Below are positions 22,280 through 33,734 of a DNA stretch of 64,000 bases, one piece after another. The stretch is from Marisa cornuarietis (Eukaryota > Mollusca > Gastropoda > Architaenioglossa > Ampullariidae): NCBI GenBank assembly GCA_004794655.1, contig SMMW01000015.1, positions 186,001-250,000 of the forward strand. Reading direction: 5' to 3'. A program made the position numbers and the translations under genes. Positions within the stretch are counted from its first letter, which is position 1. The number at the start of each line of letters is the position of its first letter. Below the pieces are notes generated by a model. The model worked only from the letters and a program-made list of their open reading frames with translations. It was not told the origin of the DNA and did no database searches.

Positions 22280-25111
22280 CAGTCAGTCAGTCAGTCGTCC
22301 CTTGCCTGGCACCTGGCGTTGGGGGGAGCACATGGATAGACGCGGCAGCTGATAGGGCCCGCCACTCTTGCCTGTTTTGGGCAATAGTCAGCAGGTCCTG
22401 TACAGGACGACCAGTCCAGTCTTTGACGTTCGTAAGCCAGTTCTTTCTCTGACCACCACGGCGTCGGCTACCCTCCAAGGTGCCTTGAAGGATAGTCTTC
22501 GACAAGGTGTCGTGCCGGGTTACATGGCCAAAGAAGACCAGCTTACGTCGCTTGACTGTTGATAGTAGAGGTTCCTGGTGTCCTACCAGTGTGGCAATCT
22601 TGTTTCTTACAAAGTCGTTGGTTTTGTGTTCTTTGTATGAGATCCGGAGCAGCCTCCTCAGACACTTGTGCTCGAATGCCTGGATTCTCCTTTCTGTTTC
22701 GGCGAGTAGAGTCCACGTGTCGCATCCGTAGAGCAGGATCGGCACTACCAGGGATTTGTATAGCCTGTACTTGGTAGTGAACCTTATCTTGTGGCTATGC
22801 CAGATCCTATCTAGCCTAGCCATTGCTGCTGTTGCTGTTGCGATCCTGATGCGGATATCTTGCGTGGAGCTGCCGTCCTTGGAGAGAGTGGCTCCCAAGT
22901 ACTTGAAGCTGCTTACCTCTTCGAGCTGTACCCCGTTCATATAGATCTCTGCTTTGCCGTTGCCATTGATCATAACTTTGCTCTTTTCTGTGCTGGTCTC
23001 CATTCCATATGCGTTTGAGCTGTCTGTCAGTCTGTTGGTGAGGTCTTGCAGTTCCTTGTTTGTACCTGCTAACAGATCTATATCATCTGCAAAGCGTAGG
23101 TTGCAGATTGGTCTTCCACCGATTGAAATGGAGGTATGGTGGTCATGAAGAGCTTCAAGCATGATGTTCTCCAAGAATATATTAAACAACACGGGTGATA
23201 GGGGACATCCTTGACGTACCCCTACTGTGGTACGAAAGTAAGCTCCTATTTGGTTGTTAAGCAAAACTGTACTCGTTGAGCTGTTATACAGCGCTTCAAC
23301 AACCTGGACGAGCCCTTCTTCAATGTTGAATTTCCGCATCACATGCCATAGCCCCTCGTGCCAGACTCTGTCAAATGCCTTCTTAAAGTCAATGAAGTTG
23401 TGGTAAAGGTCCCGCTGATGCTGCAGATGCTTTTCTATAAGAAGACGACAGTTGAAGATCTGCTCAACTGTGCTTCTACGTGGTCTGAAGCCAGCCTGTT
23501 CTTCTGCTAGCAGCTCTTCTGCTGTGGTTCTGATGCGGTTCTGTATGACCTTCAGCATGACTTTGCTTGGGTGACTGATAAGGCTTATTGTTCTGTAGTT
23601 CTGACACTGTTTGCTGTTTCCTTTCTTTGGGAGGGGAATGATTAGTGACTGCGTCCATTCTCTGGGCCATTCCTTGCACTCCCAGACTCTTTGGCACAGA
23701 ACAGTTAGGGCTTTTGTAGTTGCTTCCCCACCCTGCTTGAGCAGCTCAGCTGGTACATTATCAACGCCTGGTGACTTTCCTCCCTTCAGACTATGTACAG
23801 CTCTTTCGACCTCTTCCCGTAGGACTGGTATGTCTGCAGGTTCACTGTCTCTAGTCTGGTTGTTTTGGAGAATGTTGGCGTCGGTCTTCAGCTGGTAATT
23901 GTACAGGTCCTTGCAGTATTCTGTCCATCGGTTGAGTACAGCATTGCCTTCTGTGAGAAGGTGACCATTGCTGTCTTCGATGACTGAGATCTTTTGCTGG
24001 TCTGTCTTAGTGAGGGTCTTTAGAAGTTGGTAGGCCTTTTTGCTGTCACCTCGTGCCATTCCAACCTCTATGTCCTGGCACTGCTTCTCGATCCAGCTCT
24101 CTCTAGCTGCCTTCATCCCTTTCTTAATGGCACAATTCACTTCTTTGTATTTGGTTGCTGCTTCTGGTTTGCTTTTCTTTTCTCTCTTCAAGGCCCTCCT
24201 TTGGTCACAGAGGTCTAGTATGTCGTTCGTGACCCATGGCTGTTTCTTGTTTCTATGTCGCCCTAGAACCTCTTGGGCTGTCGACAGTAGCACCTCTTTG
24301 ATGTTTCCAGAAATGGTGTCTACATCACAGTCCACCAGGTTCAGTGCGCCAAATTTTCCGCCAACCGTGGCCTTGAAGACTTCTGCAACCTTTGGGTCTT
24401 GCAGCTTCTCCAAATCAAAGCGAATTCGGGGAGTGTTTGAGAGTCGCTTCGCTTTCAGCCTCAGCTTCAGGTTTGTTAGAACAAGGTCATGGTCGCTGCC
24501 TATGTCAGCGCCTGGGTACGTCCTTGTCTTGGCCCTGTTGATGCTGGATTTGAAGCGTCTCGGCAGTAGGATGTAGTCGATCTGATTATGGACCAGTCCG
24601 TCTGGTGAGTGCCAGGTGGCCGTCCTTGATTTCTTGTGGGGATACAAGGTGTTGGCTAAGGTGAGTCTCTGGCTCTGTGCGAACTCTAGGAGTCTGATGC
24701 CCCTGTCGTTGGTTTCACCAAGGCCAAATTTCCCCACCGTTCCTGCCCATTGCTGGTAGGCGTCTGGTCCGACCTTGGCGTTCCAGTCTCCGAGCACAAC
24801 CAGGATGTCCTTTTTTGGAACTGCCTTCACAATCTTGTCCAGTTGTTGGTAGAATTCTTCCACTTCGTCGTCTCCATGTGTGGAAGTTGGAGCGTATACT
24901 TGGACAATGGTGACATTATGAGGCTTGGCTGAGACACGAATGGAGATCAGCCGGCTGGATACGGGTGTACAGCTGATGACGGCCGCGGCCACCTTCCTGT
25001 GCACAAGGAAGCCCACGCCGTACTCATGCCTGGTGTCCTCCCCACTGTACCACAGTCTGTGGCCGTCTTCCGTCACTGTTTCCCCAAATCCTGTCCATCT
25101 GACCTCCGCCA
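22280..25111 (-). mobile_element. LINE-C copy C1 (RTE-like), 5'-truncated
   Basis: The copy is bounded by the 8-bp duplication GAGCTGTT (22272-22279 and 25112-25119). The 3' end is a (TGAC)n repeat (CAGTCAGTCAGTCAGTC at 22280-22296 on the + strand), the simple-repeat tail usual for RTE elements. The 5' end is truncated just inside the endonuclease. The copy is inserted antisense in the PIK3C3 intron. It differs from C2 by only a few bases over about 1.85 kb, so both insertions are recent. Confidence 0.9.
22287..25111 (-). CDS. LINE-C1 endonuclease-reverse transcriptase, 5'-truncated open frame
   Basis: The open frame of about 940 aa lacks only the N-terminal part of the AP endonuclease and has no native start codon. 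The endonuclease shows AEVRWTGFGE, IVQVYAPTS, LGDWNAKVGPD, NQIDYILLPRR and GSDHDLVL. The RT shows NYRTISLISHPSKVMLKV, EEQAGFRPRRSTVEQIF, FIDFKKAFDRVWHEGLW, GVRQGCPLSPVLFNIFL and LRFADDIDLLAG, so both catalytic Asp pairs are present. The C-terminus has RRLLRISYKEHKTND and LVFFGHVTRHDTL, as in RTE-like elements. No stops or frameshifts interrupt it. Only the 5' truncation appears to prevent autonomy. Confidence 0.9.
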
Positions 25112-25119
25112 GAGCTGTT

Positions 25120-25768
25120 AGCTGGCTGCCTCTATCTGGTATGGGCTGAAGTCTTTCTCTTATTATCAGTCTTAAATTTATGAAGATGGCCTTGCGTGGA
25201 CTTTTGTCAGCCTAATGATTGTGTACTTGTGAACTGTGTCATCACTGGTATGTGATTGTCAAATGTCAGAAAAACAAGGGAAGAGATTATGGGAGTATCA
25301 CCTTTATTGCAGGTTGTAGTCAACTAAAGCATTTCACTTGCTACACAAGACTTGGTGAGACTGGTGCCAAGACCACTCTTAGTATTGCTGTTGTTTTCTT
25401 TTGCATGTTTTTTTAACACCCTTTCAGACCATTTAGCTAAATGCATAAACACTTGCCTCCCATGTTTAGGCAGGGTACCCAGCTCATCATTTCCCCATAC
25501 ACAAGCTTCTTTGGAATGCCTCTAGTAGGAACAGCAGGAACAGTCTCTGGGCCAGATGGTTGATGAAGGGGCTCATGGATATATATTTTGGGGCTGTTGT
25601 TGTCTCAAGAACAAAAGATTTGTTTATGTTGCCATAATTATATCCACAGTACCAAGGCACCAAGAGTAGGGTGTAGCTGGTGGAAGACTTGAGGTTGTTG
25701 ACAGACAGGTGAGATAAAACAGTCCTCATCACCTTTCCACTCCTCAGTAGAGATATTTGGCTGTATCT
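25120..25768. other. PIK3C3 intron between two LINE-C copies
   Basis: About 650 bp of unassigned sequence separates C1 and C2. No homology was recognised. Confidence 0.5.
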
Positions 25769-25776
25769 CACGTGGT

Positions 25777-27625
25777 CAGTCAGTCAGTCGTCCCTTGCCT
25801 GGCACCTGGCGTTGGGGGGAGCACATGGATAGACGCGGCAGCTGATAGGGCCCGCCACTCTTGCCTGTTTTGGGCAATAGTCAGCAGGTCCTGTACAGGA
25901 CGACCAGTCCGGTCTTTGACGTTCGTAAGCCAGTTCTTTCTCTGACCACCGCGGCGTCGGCTACCCTCCAAGGTGCCTTGAAGGATAGTCTTCGACAAGG
26001 TGTCGTGCCGGGTTACATGGCCAAAGAAGACCAGCTTACGTCGCTTGACTGTTGATAGTAGAGGTTCCTGGTGTCCTACCAGTGTGGCAATCTTGTTTCT
26101 TACAAAGTCGTTGGTTTTGTGTTCTTTGTATGAGATCCGGAGCAGCCTCCTCAGACACTTGTGCTCGAATGCCTGGATTCTCCTTTCTGTTTCGGCGAGT
26201 AGAGTCCACGTGTCGCATCCGTAGAGCAGGATCGGCACTACCAGGGATTTGTATAGCCTGTACTTGGTAGTGAACCTTATCTTGTGGCTATGCCAGATCC
26301 TATCTAGCCTAGCCATTGCTGCTGTTGCTGTTGCGATCCTGATGCGGATATCTTGCGTGGAGCTGCCGTCCTTGGAGAGAGTGGCTCCCAAGTACTTGAA
26401 GCTGCTTACCTCTTCGAGCTGTACCCCGTTCATATAGATCTCTGCTTTGCCGTTGCCATTGATCATAACTTTGCTCTTTTCTGTGCTTGTCTCCATTCCA
26501 TATGCGTTTGAGCTGTCTGTCAGTCTGTTGGTGAGGTCTTGCAGTTCCTTGTTTGTACCTGCTAACAGATCTATATCATCTGCAAAGCGTAGGTTGCAGA
26601 TTGGTCTTCCACCGATTGAAATGGAGGTATGGTGGTCATGAAGAGCTTCAAGCATGATGTTCTCCAAGAATATATTAAACAACACGGGTGATAGGGGACA
26701 TCCTTGACGTACCCCTACTGTGGTACGAAAGTAAGCTCCTATTTGGTTGTTAAGCAAAACTGTACTCGTTGAGCTGTTATACAACGCTTCAACGACTTGG
26801 ACAAGCCCTTCTTCAATGTTGAATTTCCGCATCACATGCCATAGCCCCTCGTGCCAGACTCTGTCAAATGCCTTCTTAAAGTCAATGAAGTTGTGGTAAA
26901 GGTCCCGCTGATGCTGCAGATGCTTTTCTATAAGAAGACGACAGTTGAAGATCTGCTCAACTGTGCTTCTACGTGGTCTGAAGCCAGCCTGTTCTTCTGC
27001 TAGCAGCTCTTCTGCGGTGGTTCTGATGCGGTTCTGTATGACCTTCAGCATGACTTTACTTGGGTGACTGATAAGGCTTATTGTTCTGTAGTTCTGACAC
27101 TGTTTGCTGTTTCCTTTCTTTGGGAGGGGAATGATTAGTGACTGCGTCCATTCTCTGGGCCATTCCTTGCACTCCCAGACTCTTTGGCACAGAACAGTTA
27201 GGGCTTTTGTAGTTGCTTCCCCACCCTGCTTGAGCAGCTCAGCTGGTACATTATCAACGCCTGGTGACTTTCCTCCCTTCAGACTATGTACAGCTTTTTC
27301 GACCTCTTCCCGTAGGACTGGTATGTCTGCAGGTTCACTGTCTCTAGTCTGGTTGTTTTGGAGAATGTTGGCGTCGGTCTTCAGCTGGTAATTGTACAGG
27401 TCCTTGCAGTATTCTGTCCATCGGTTGAGTACAGCATTGCCTTCTGTGAGAAGGTGACCATTGCTGTCTTCGATGACTGAGATCTTTTGCTGGTCTGTCT
27501 TAGTGAGGGTCTTTAGAAGTTGGTAGGCCTTTTTGCTGTCACCTCGTGCCATTCCAACCTCTATGTCCTGGCACTGCTTCTCGATCCAGCTCTCTCTAGC
27601 TGCCTTCATCCCTTTCTTAATGGCA
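25777..27625 (-). mobile_element. LINE-C copy C2 (RTE-like), more strongly 5'-truncated
   Basis: The copy is flanked by the 8-bp duplication CACGTGGT (25769-25776 and 27626-27633), with about 2 bp of microhomology at the 5' joint. It shares the (TGAC)n 3' end with C1 and has the same orientation. The truncation point lies in the linker between endonuclease and RT, so the endonuclease is absent. Confidence 0.9.
25780..27609 (-). CDS. LINE-C2 reverse transcriptase, truncated open frame
   Basis: This 609-residue open frame differs from the matching part of C1 at two residues: Lys for Arg in the REEVE(K/R)AVHSLKGG segment, and Arg for Trp in the VKD(R/W)TGRP segment near the end. A handful of other substitutions are silent. 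All RT motifs are intact (FIDFKKAFDRVWH, GVRQGCPLSP, LRFADDIDLL). The annotated start is an internal Met just after the truncation point, so it is not a native start. Confidence 0.88.
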   Translation of the reverse strand: MKAARESWIEKQCQDIEVGMARGDSKKAYQLLKTLTKTDQQKISVIEDSNGHLLTEGNAVLNRWTEYCKDLYNYQLKTDANILQNNQTRDSEPADIPVLREEVEKAVHSLKGGKSPGVDNVPAELLKQGGEATTKALTVLCQRVWECKEWPREWTQSLIIPLPKKGNSKQCQNYRTISLISHPSKVMLKVIQNRIRTTAEELLAEEQAGFRPRRSTVEQIFNCRLLIEKHLQHQRDLYHNFIDFKKAFDRVWHEGLWHVMRKFNIEEGLVQVVEALYNSSTSTVLLNNQIGAYFRTTVGVRQGCPLSPVLFNIFLENIMLEALHDHHTSISIGGRPICNLRFADDIDLLAGTNKELQDLTNRLTDSSNAYGMETSTEKSKVMINGNGKAEIYMNGVQLEEVSSFKYLGATLSKDGSSTQDIRIRIATATAAMARLDRIWHSHKIRFTTKYRLYKSLVVPILLYGCDTWTLLAETERRIQAFEHKCLRRLLRISYKEHKTNDFVRNKIATLVGHQEPLLSTVKRRKLVFFGHVTRHDTLSKTILQGTLEGSRRRGGQRKNWLTNVKDRTGRPVQDLLTIAQNRQEWRALSAAASIHVLPPTPGARQGTTD

Positions 27626-27633
27626 CACGTGGT

Positions 27634-28584
27634 GAGCAGTGACAGATCTTCATTCCTGCCAGCACTGGCCTCTCCTATGAAGTGACCTTCACAAATTCAG
27701 TCCAGTAAAAAGTTTTACGGGAACACAGTTGAAAATAGCACAGTCCTGGCACTGATGAAGCGAACACAACAGCAGACCAGAAACACGTGTGGAGCAAGAT
27801 GCAGGATCACACATGCATCTTATCACGAAGTGACATCAAGGAAGCGCAGAGTTTCAAAATCTAAACTTCACAATATGTAGAAGCATGCATGGTCCTTCAA
27901 TCATAAAATGGAAAGCAACATGGTTCACAACGCTGAAAAAGTTAAAGTGTCGCCGAAGAAAGCTCATAATCCTCTTATTTGATAAGCTGAAAACCCAAAG
28001 CAAGATGACAAAATGAAGAACAGGACACAGAAGCTGTTAGTGAATGAAGGTGTTGATGGGAAGAAAAGATGCAGTGAAAAACAATCCAAAACAGAGGTGA
28101 ATGGTGCAACAAAGGTCATAAATCTATAGGAGACACTAAAACTCCACCTAGACCCATGGACAAAACAAAACAGAGAGCTAGTCCCTTCCAACCAGTTAGG
28201 CAAAGGGATATTAGTGTCGAGTAAGATGTGATGGTTTAAGTGACTGTATGCAAAAATATTTAAAATGTATTTAATTCTACTGCCCAGACAGCTATAAACA
28301 AAAAGAAATATTCTTTTAAAAGCTGGAATGCTACACGGTAACTCAAGCATTTGCTTAAGTTGACTATTTAACCTGATGACTGCCTGTGTGTCAGTCAATG
28401 AGACAGATTGTAGCATGTCCCATAAGGCATTTATGCTATGAATGTTATTGATATTTTTACTTTATAAAGATGGTCAACCTGTATGAAAGTTGTCAGGCAT
28501 CTGGATGACTAAAAAATTTACTGACTCTATGTAGAATGTATCAGGGCTTGACAAAGTTTTTATGTTTGCGTATATTTTTTTCAG
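27634..28584. other. PIK3C3 intron sequence, nothing recognised
   Basis: No family was recognised. A 150-codon open frame on the - strand (27964-28416) has no known motif and looks fortuitous. Confidence 0.4.
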
Positions 28585-28652
28585 ATGGACTTGGCTACTT
28601 TTCTTATCTTGAGAGCCTGCAACAACCCACATGTTGCAAACTACTTCTACTG
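28585..28652 (+). CDS. PIK3C3: PIK3C3 exon d: helical domain segment
   Basis: The exon has 22 codons plus two bases, entering in phase 0 and leaving in phase 2. The acceptor is TTTTTTTCAG and the donor is GTAAAG. It encodes MDLATFLILRACNNPHVANY, which matches the conserved DLCTFLISRACKN-type helix that follows the linker in VPS34. The terminal TG joins the G of the next exon to complete a Trp codon. Confidence 0.93.
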
Positions 28653-28729
28653 GTAAAGATAATTAAACACACACAAATGAATAGTTTAGGATAGAAAATA
28701 TAGTCTGGGTGACAGTTCTGTTGAATATA

Positions 28730-29152
28730 TGTAACCGTGTGGTGAGGTCTTTTGGTGGTTTCGCAAACTTTCAACACCCAAACATAACCAGGAACTTGTC
28801 AGCAGGTCTGCACTCTTTATTTCCAATGGTTGCCACGGCTGCGACTCGTCAGGGGCTCGAACTCAGGCGCTTCTGTCTCTTCTCTCTGTCAGCTCGGGAA
28901 CCCCCGGCTTGTCTCAGCTCTGCCCTTATATACCCTAACCGATATGCTGTTTCCTCTCTATTTCATCATTCTCACTAAGTCTTTGTCGCCAAGTCTTTCC
29001 TGTGTATTTCATCATTCTCACTAAGTCTTTGTCGCCAAGTCTTTCCTGTGTATTTCATCATTCTCACTAAGTCAAGTCTTTCCTGTGTATTTCATCATTC
29101 TCACTAAGTCTTTGTCGCCAAGTCTTTCCTGGTGGCCTACTGGCCCCCTACA
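28730..29152 (-). mobile_element. Solo LTR, 423 bp (LTR-3)
   Basis: The ends are TGTA...TACA, flanked by TATA (28726-28729 and 29153-29156), a 4-bp duplication in an AT-rich site. On the - strand the order is four tandem 46-bp units (29131-28961), then a TATA box GTATATAAG (about 28932-28923), then AATAAAG (about 28820-28814). This is the U3-R-U5 layout expected of an LTR, with U3 direct repeats upstream of the promoter. No internal coding region is attached. Confidence 0.75.
28961..29131 (-). repeat. Tandem repeats in LTR-3 U3, 46-bp unit
   Basis: There are four head-to-tail copies starting at 28961, 29007, 29053 and 29090. Each begins TTTCATCATTCTCACTAAGT. The third lacks the 9 bp TTTGTCGCC and is 37 bp long. 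The copies are otherwise near-identical, so the amplification is recent or homogenised. Upstream repeats of this kind often carry enhancer sites in LTRs. Confidence 0.9.
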
Positions 29153-29229
29153 TATACAAGCAACAGTTTTCAGAGAGAGATGTGCAGGTATGCAGTCCTT
29201 TTACATGCCCTCATGGGCATGAGTTCATT

Positions 29230-29600
29230 GAGGCCGAGTTTTTGTGGGTCAAAGTCTCTCTTTTCATTCCCTTTCCATGCTTTTAAAAACTGTCCAAATT
29301 GAAAGAAAGTGGCAGCCATTCAATGTATATGTGCAGAATCTGGCCTAAATTATGACGTTGCTCGCCTTCACATAGTGGGTGGCTCCTAAGGAGCAACTTC
29401 AGACTCCACTTTCTACTTAACAGTTGTTGCAAAATGACCATCTTTCTATATCTATCCAAACAGAGATGACATGGGCCCCATCCCACTCTCTCACGCTATG
29501 CCTTCTTGTACAGGTTGTGGTGGTATCCAGTCCTAACAATCAACACAATCCACACCACTCAGAACACACCTATGCCAGGCATTCTTCTTTTGAATGAAGC
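29230..29600 (+). pseudogene. LINE-A fragment A4, ORF1 region
   Basis: The fragment aligns with A3 at about 53125-53640. Shared blocks include AAAGTCTCTCTTTTCAT, GGCAGCCATTCA, CAGAATCTGGC, GAGATGACATGGG and CCACACCACTCAGA. The zinc-knuckle coding segment is deleted between them. It is heavily diverged and so older than A2, which begins about 120 bp downstream. Confidence 0.7.
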
Positions 29601-29850
29601 CCCCTCACCTCTAGCTTGTAGCTGATTAATTTGTACTGTTGAGAACCTTTTGTTTGCATACCTTGAATTTCAACAGATCCAACAGCAGTTCTAGTCCCCT
29701 AATTCTTTGTATACTTTTGACGCCCCCGTGGGCCTGGCTTCTCTCTGGCTGGGTGACTAAGCTGGCCCACCCCTTTTTCTGATGCTTTTCTTGTTTCTCC
29801 CTCACTGGCCCTTTCACCTATACTCTTTTTCTAATTAACCATCTCCATAT

Positions 29851-32800
29851 AATAATAATAATAAAAATAGTGAAGATTTTTATAGCGCATATTCACACTC
29901 ATAGAGAGCATGCTCTTAGTGCTTAAAATGGGGAAGAGACGTGGACAAGTAGATACAGAGCACAGGGGACGAAAGAAAACGACAGTACTGACGACGAAAC
30001 AGATAGCAAAGGCATCAGGTAACAGGAACAGAGAAAATAGTGATGGGTAAAGTAGCGAGAGGGAAGGGGGAAGGTAAGGACTAGCATTGTGGACTGTGTT
30101 AGGAGTAATGCTCAAGGAAGAGGTGCGTTTTCAGTGCAGATTTGAAGGATTCAATTGTAGGAAGGTGGCGGATATGGAAAGGGAGCGAGTTCCATTGTTT
30201 TGCAGCACAGTAGCCAAAAGTCCTGTGACCATAGGTTGTTGTTCTGGTGACAGGAACAGTTAGGATACGGTCGTCAGACGAAGAGCGTTATTGTCTGGCC
30301 GGAGAGTAAGGGATGAGAAGTTCAGAGAAATAGGACAGGAGCCAGCAAAGAAATTAAAACACAGCACAGACAGTTTGTACTGAATGCGAGAACGGACGGG
30401 TAGCCAGTGTAGGAAACGAAGGAGAGGAGTGACATGGTCCCGTTACCTTGCTCTAAGCACCAGACGCGCAGCAAAGTTCTATACTCTCTGGAGTCTCTGA
30501 ATGAGGTAGTCGGGGCAGCCTGCCAGCAAGGAGTTGCAGTAGTCAAGTCGAGAAAGAACAAACGCGCAGACAAGAGTGTTGGTAGCGCGTGTAGAGAGAA
30601 AATGACGGATGGCACTGATCTTACGGAGCTCATAGTAGGCAGACTGACAGACAGCTGTAACATGTTTATCAAGGGTCATGTCTGCGGTGACAATAAATCC
30701 CAGATTCCTAACGGATGATGTGAAGGTGATGTTGCTGTCGCCCACCTTGATGTGATTGGGCAGACTGACTAGTGAAGGTTGATGTCTTCTTCTATGGCAC
30801 AAGAGGGCTTCCGTTTTATCATCATTTAGTTTAAACTTGTTTTTTACCATCCAGCCCTTGACATCACTGATACAAGCTTCTAGAGAGCTAATAGCAGAGT
30901 GAGACTCAGACGGTGGAGTGGAACAGTAAAGCTGCGTGTCGTCTGCATAGGACGGATGAGAAACCTGGTGGGACTGGATGCATGATGAAAGTGGCTTAGT
31001 ATACAGGATGAACAGAACTGGGCCAAGTACTGAGCCTTGGGGAACGCCACAGAAAAGTGAAGCAGGGCAAGATATCTGACCGTCAACTAACACAGTCTGG
31101 GTCCTATCAGTGAGATAGGAGTTGAACCACGAGAGGACAGGTCCAGAAATCCTGTAGAGGGTGTGGAGTCTGTGAAGAAGCAGAGAGTGGTCTATAGTGT
31201 CAAATGCAGCAGACAGGTCCAGTAGAGTTAATGGAGAGACATCACCACTGTCAAGAGCAGATAATATGTCTGTTGTCACTTGAATAAGAGTGGTCTCGGT
31301 GCTGTGGAAAGGTCTATATGCCAACTGAGCTTGTGGGATAAGATGGTGCTCTTGTAAGTAGGGCCAGAGCTGCATCAAAACTATTTTCTCTATGATCTTA
31401 GAGAGAAAAGACAAGTTGGAGACTGGGCGGTAGTTGTTCAGCACATTGACATCAAGCGTGGATTTCTTAAGAAGTGGCCTCACCACCGCATTTTTGAACA
31501 GAGATGGGAAAACACCTGACGACAGGCTAACATTTACAATATGTGTGATGGCAGGAAGTAGAGTATCTAGGCACTCGAGAAGAAGGCTTGTGGGCATCAG
31601 ATCTAACTCGCAAGTTGTTGGTTTAGCTTTTAGGATAACCGCTTTCACATCGGTCTCAGAGACTGGGAGGAACTTGGTCATGGAGCATCCCGGGAGGACA
31701 TCACTGGAGATGCTGTCAAGCGCCGGCACCGAGTCTAAAGATGATCGAATGTCCGATATCTTGCTGGTGAAATAATCACTAAAAACTTGCGGCAGCAGTG
31801 AAGCAGGGTAGGCAGTAGGCAGTGGTGTTGCTGTACGAGATCCAGTCATTTGATTGCAGATGGCAAAGAGTTTTTTGGACGAGGTGCAGTTAATTATTTG
31901 GCCCTGAAGATATGATGCTTTAGCCTCATAAATGCATTTTGCAACGCTTCGCTTTGCGGCGTTATAAGTTTCTTTGTGGATGACGAGTCCAGTCTTCCGC
32001 CAAGCACGTTCAGCTCGCCGGCGCATGCGCTTCAGGTCACGGAGTTCGTTACGGATGTGTGAATACCAAGGCGCACATTTAGACTGGCGCATCAGACGTT
32101 GAGACAGTGGGACATGGTCATCAACCACTCTACGCAAAACACAGTCAAGTTGCTCGGCAGAGGGGAATTGGAGGAGCGCCATCTGCAGCTGTGCTTTGAA
32201 TGCTAGTCTATCCACATTTTGTAATGACCGAGTGGGTCTGAAAACTGGCGCCGATGATGGGCATTTGCGATCCAGTTCAATTAGTACAGAGTAGTGGTCA
32301 GATGAGAGATCATGGGAAACATCAACTGACTGGACTAAGTGGTCATCAGGTCGATGTATGACCCAGTCCAGGATGTGATCTCTTTTTGGGAGTTGGTTGC
32401 GACACGGACTGGACAAAACGAAAGGTGTGCAGCATTTCGGACAGTTTGACAGTGTCAGGATGAGAACTGTTGTCAAAGTGTACATTCACATCTCCAAGGA
32501 GTATTGCGGGTCCAGTTAGTGCATTGCTATAATCCAAAAGATCATGGAATTCTGAGAAAAATGTAGAGGCTGTAAGTTTGTTCCTGGCGCTAGGAGGAGG
32601 TCTGTAGATGCAGAGCAGGTGCATCGAGCAATGAGGAGCCGAAGAGGAGACTTGTACAAATTCAAAAGATGTGTGAGGGAACGATACGGCAGTAGTAAAA
32701 GACAGGTACTTGGCAAGTGATGATCTGTAGATTATAGCAATACCACCACCACGTGTAGGGCGGGGGAAAGATTTCAGGCAGTAGCCCACTGGAGTAAGAT

Positions 32801-33257
32801 CGACACACACGCTCTCGTCACCTCGCTGTTTAAGCCACGTCTCAGTGATGATGAAAATATCAAGGCGGCGGTCTATGACAAATTCTACAATTTCAACTCG
32901 CTTCAGTGACTGTTGTTCAGACGACACAGACTGGGCGTTGAAAAGCCCAACGTGAAGGCGAGTGTTCAGTTGTCGTGTGCGGGAAACTTGGCAGTCTCCT
33001 GTTCTCAGACGACCATGTTGGTTTGGTGTAAAGTTATTCGACCCAACTGGTTCACTCTCATCACGTCGACGCTGACACTGATGATGCTGTGTAGGGAAAA
33101 CATGATTTAGCAGAGCGTTGACACACAGCGAAGCTTTCACAAAACTGGAGTCAGACTCAGAATCAGGTGAAGGGGGGCACGAGACAGAATAACTACGAGC
33201 AGCAGAACAGGTGATGGATTTTTTCAATGGACGCTGTTTACGGCGACCAGCAGGCGA
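29851..33257 (-). mobile_element. LINE-B copy B1 (L2/CR1-like), nested in A2
   Basis: The copy is inserted in the A2 5' UTR with a 6-bp duplication CCATAT (29845-29850 and 33258-33263). Its 3' end on the - strand is TATAAAAATCTTCACTATT followed by (ATT)n. It contains an endonuclease-RT ORF and is antisense to A2 and PIK3C3. It is probably 5'-truncated within the coding region, since no 5' UTR is seen before the N-terminal frame. Confidence 0.88.
30340..33257 (-). pseudogene. LINE-B1 ORF2: AP endonuclease and reverse transcriptase
   Basis: The endonuclease frame (33257 to about 32390) shows LHVGLFNAQSVSSEQQSL, IFIITETWLK, FPRPTRGGGIAIIYRSS, LLCIYRPPPSARN and ILLGDVNVHFD. One extra base in an A-run near 32385 shifts the frame. 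It resumes with DHILDWVIHRPDD and HDLSSDHYSVLIELD. The RT is complete: LNNYRPVSNLSFLSKIIEKI, HSTETTLIQVTTDILSAL, LLDLSAAFDTIDHSLLLHRL, GVPQGSVLGPVLFILY, SYADDTQLYC and VRNLGFIVTADMTL. A TAG near 30478 (CAG in B2) then truncates the C-terminus. It thus has one frameshift and one early stop. Confidence 0.9.
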
Positions 33258-33734
33258 CCATATCACACTACTGTTTGTCTTTTCTATCTTCTGCCTACAC
33301 TGATCTTTCCTCGTCTTCTTCTCCAATCATGCCTTTCTTTTAATGCAGCTCTTTTCTCTGTGGCCTCCTTTAGGCCCCATGCGTTTGCCATGCAGGGCGA
33401 TCCGTCTCAGGGGAGGATGGGATCCTGGAGGTTGAGGTCCCTGATGGGCTGCGGCCCATCATACCAACACACTCTTTGGCCCGGACTTTTTCTAGACGGG
33501 AGGTTGGTGTGGCCTACACCAATCAATCGGCTGGTCGTGTATTGCCCTAGCTTTGTTAGAAGGCTGCGGCTGGGGTCAATCTGGTCTACACACTCTGTAG
33601 CCCAGAGTATATTCCTTATGTATCCCAGGTGCGACCCTGCTGGAAATGCCCTAAGTGGTACTGCTCGGTCGCATCCCCTTGTTGGACTCCATGGTGGGTG
33701 GGGAGCATAAGGAACGAAACAAATCCAATTCATT

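Noticed and set aside
22287..25076. A 929-codon frame starting MTEDGH as a complete host gene
   Set aside because: It is an RTE-type endonuclease-RT, the start codon would be GTG, and the frame continues upstream to the truncation point at 25111, so it is a truncated retrotransposon.
25120..25195. N-terminal extension of LINE-C1 beyond 25111
   Set aside because: The frame stays open but has no family resemblance, and the 8-bp target duplication places the element's end at 25111.
27964..28416. A hydrophobic, aromatic-rich 150-codon frame on the - strand
   Set aside because: It has no known motif and looks like a chance frame in pyrimidine-rich intron sequence.
28961..29131. A CRISPR-like array
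   Set aside because: The units are contiguous 46-bp tandem repeats with no variable spacers, inside an LTR of a eukaryotic genome.
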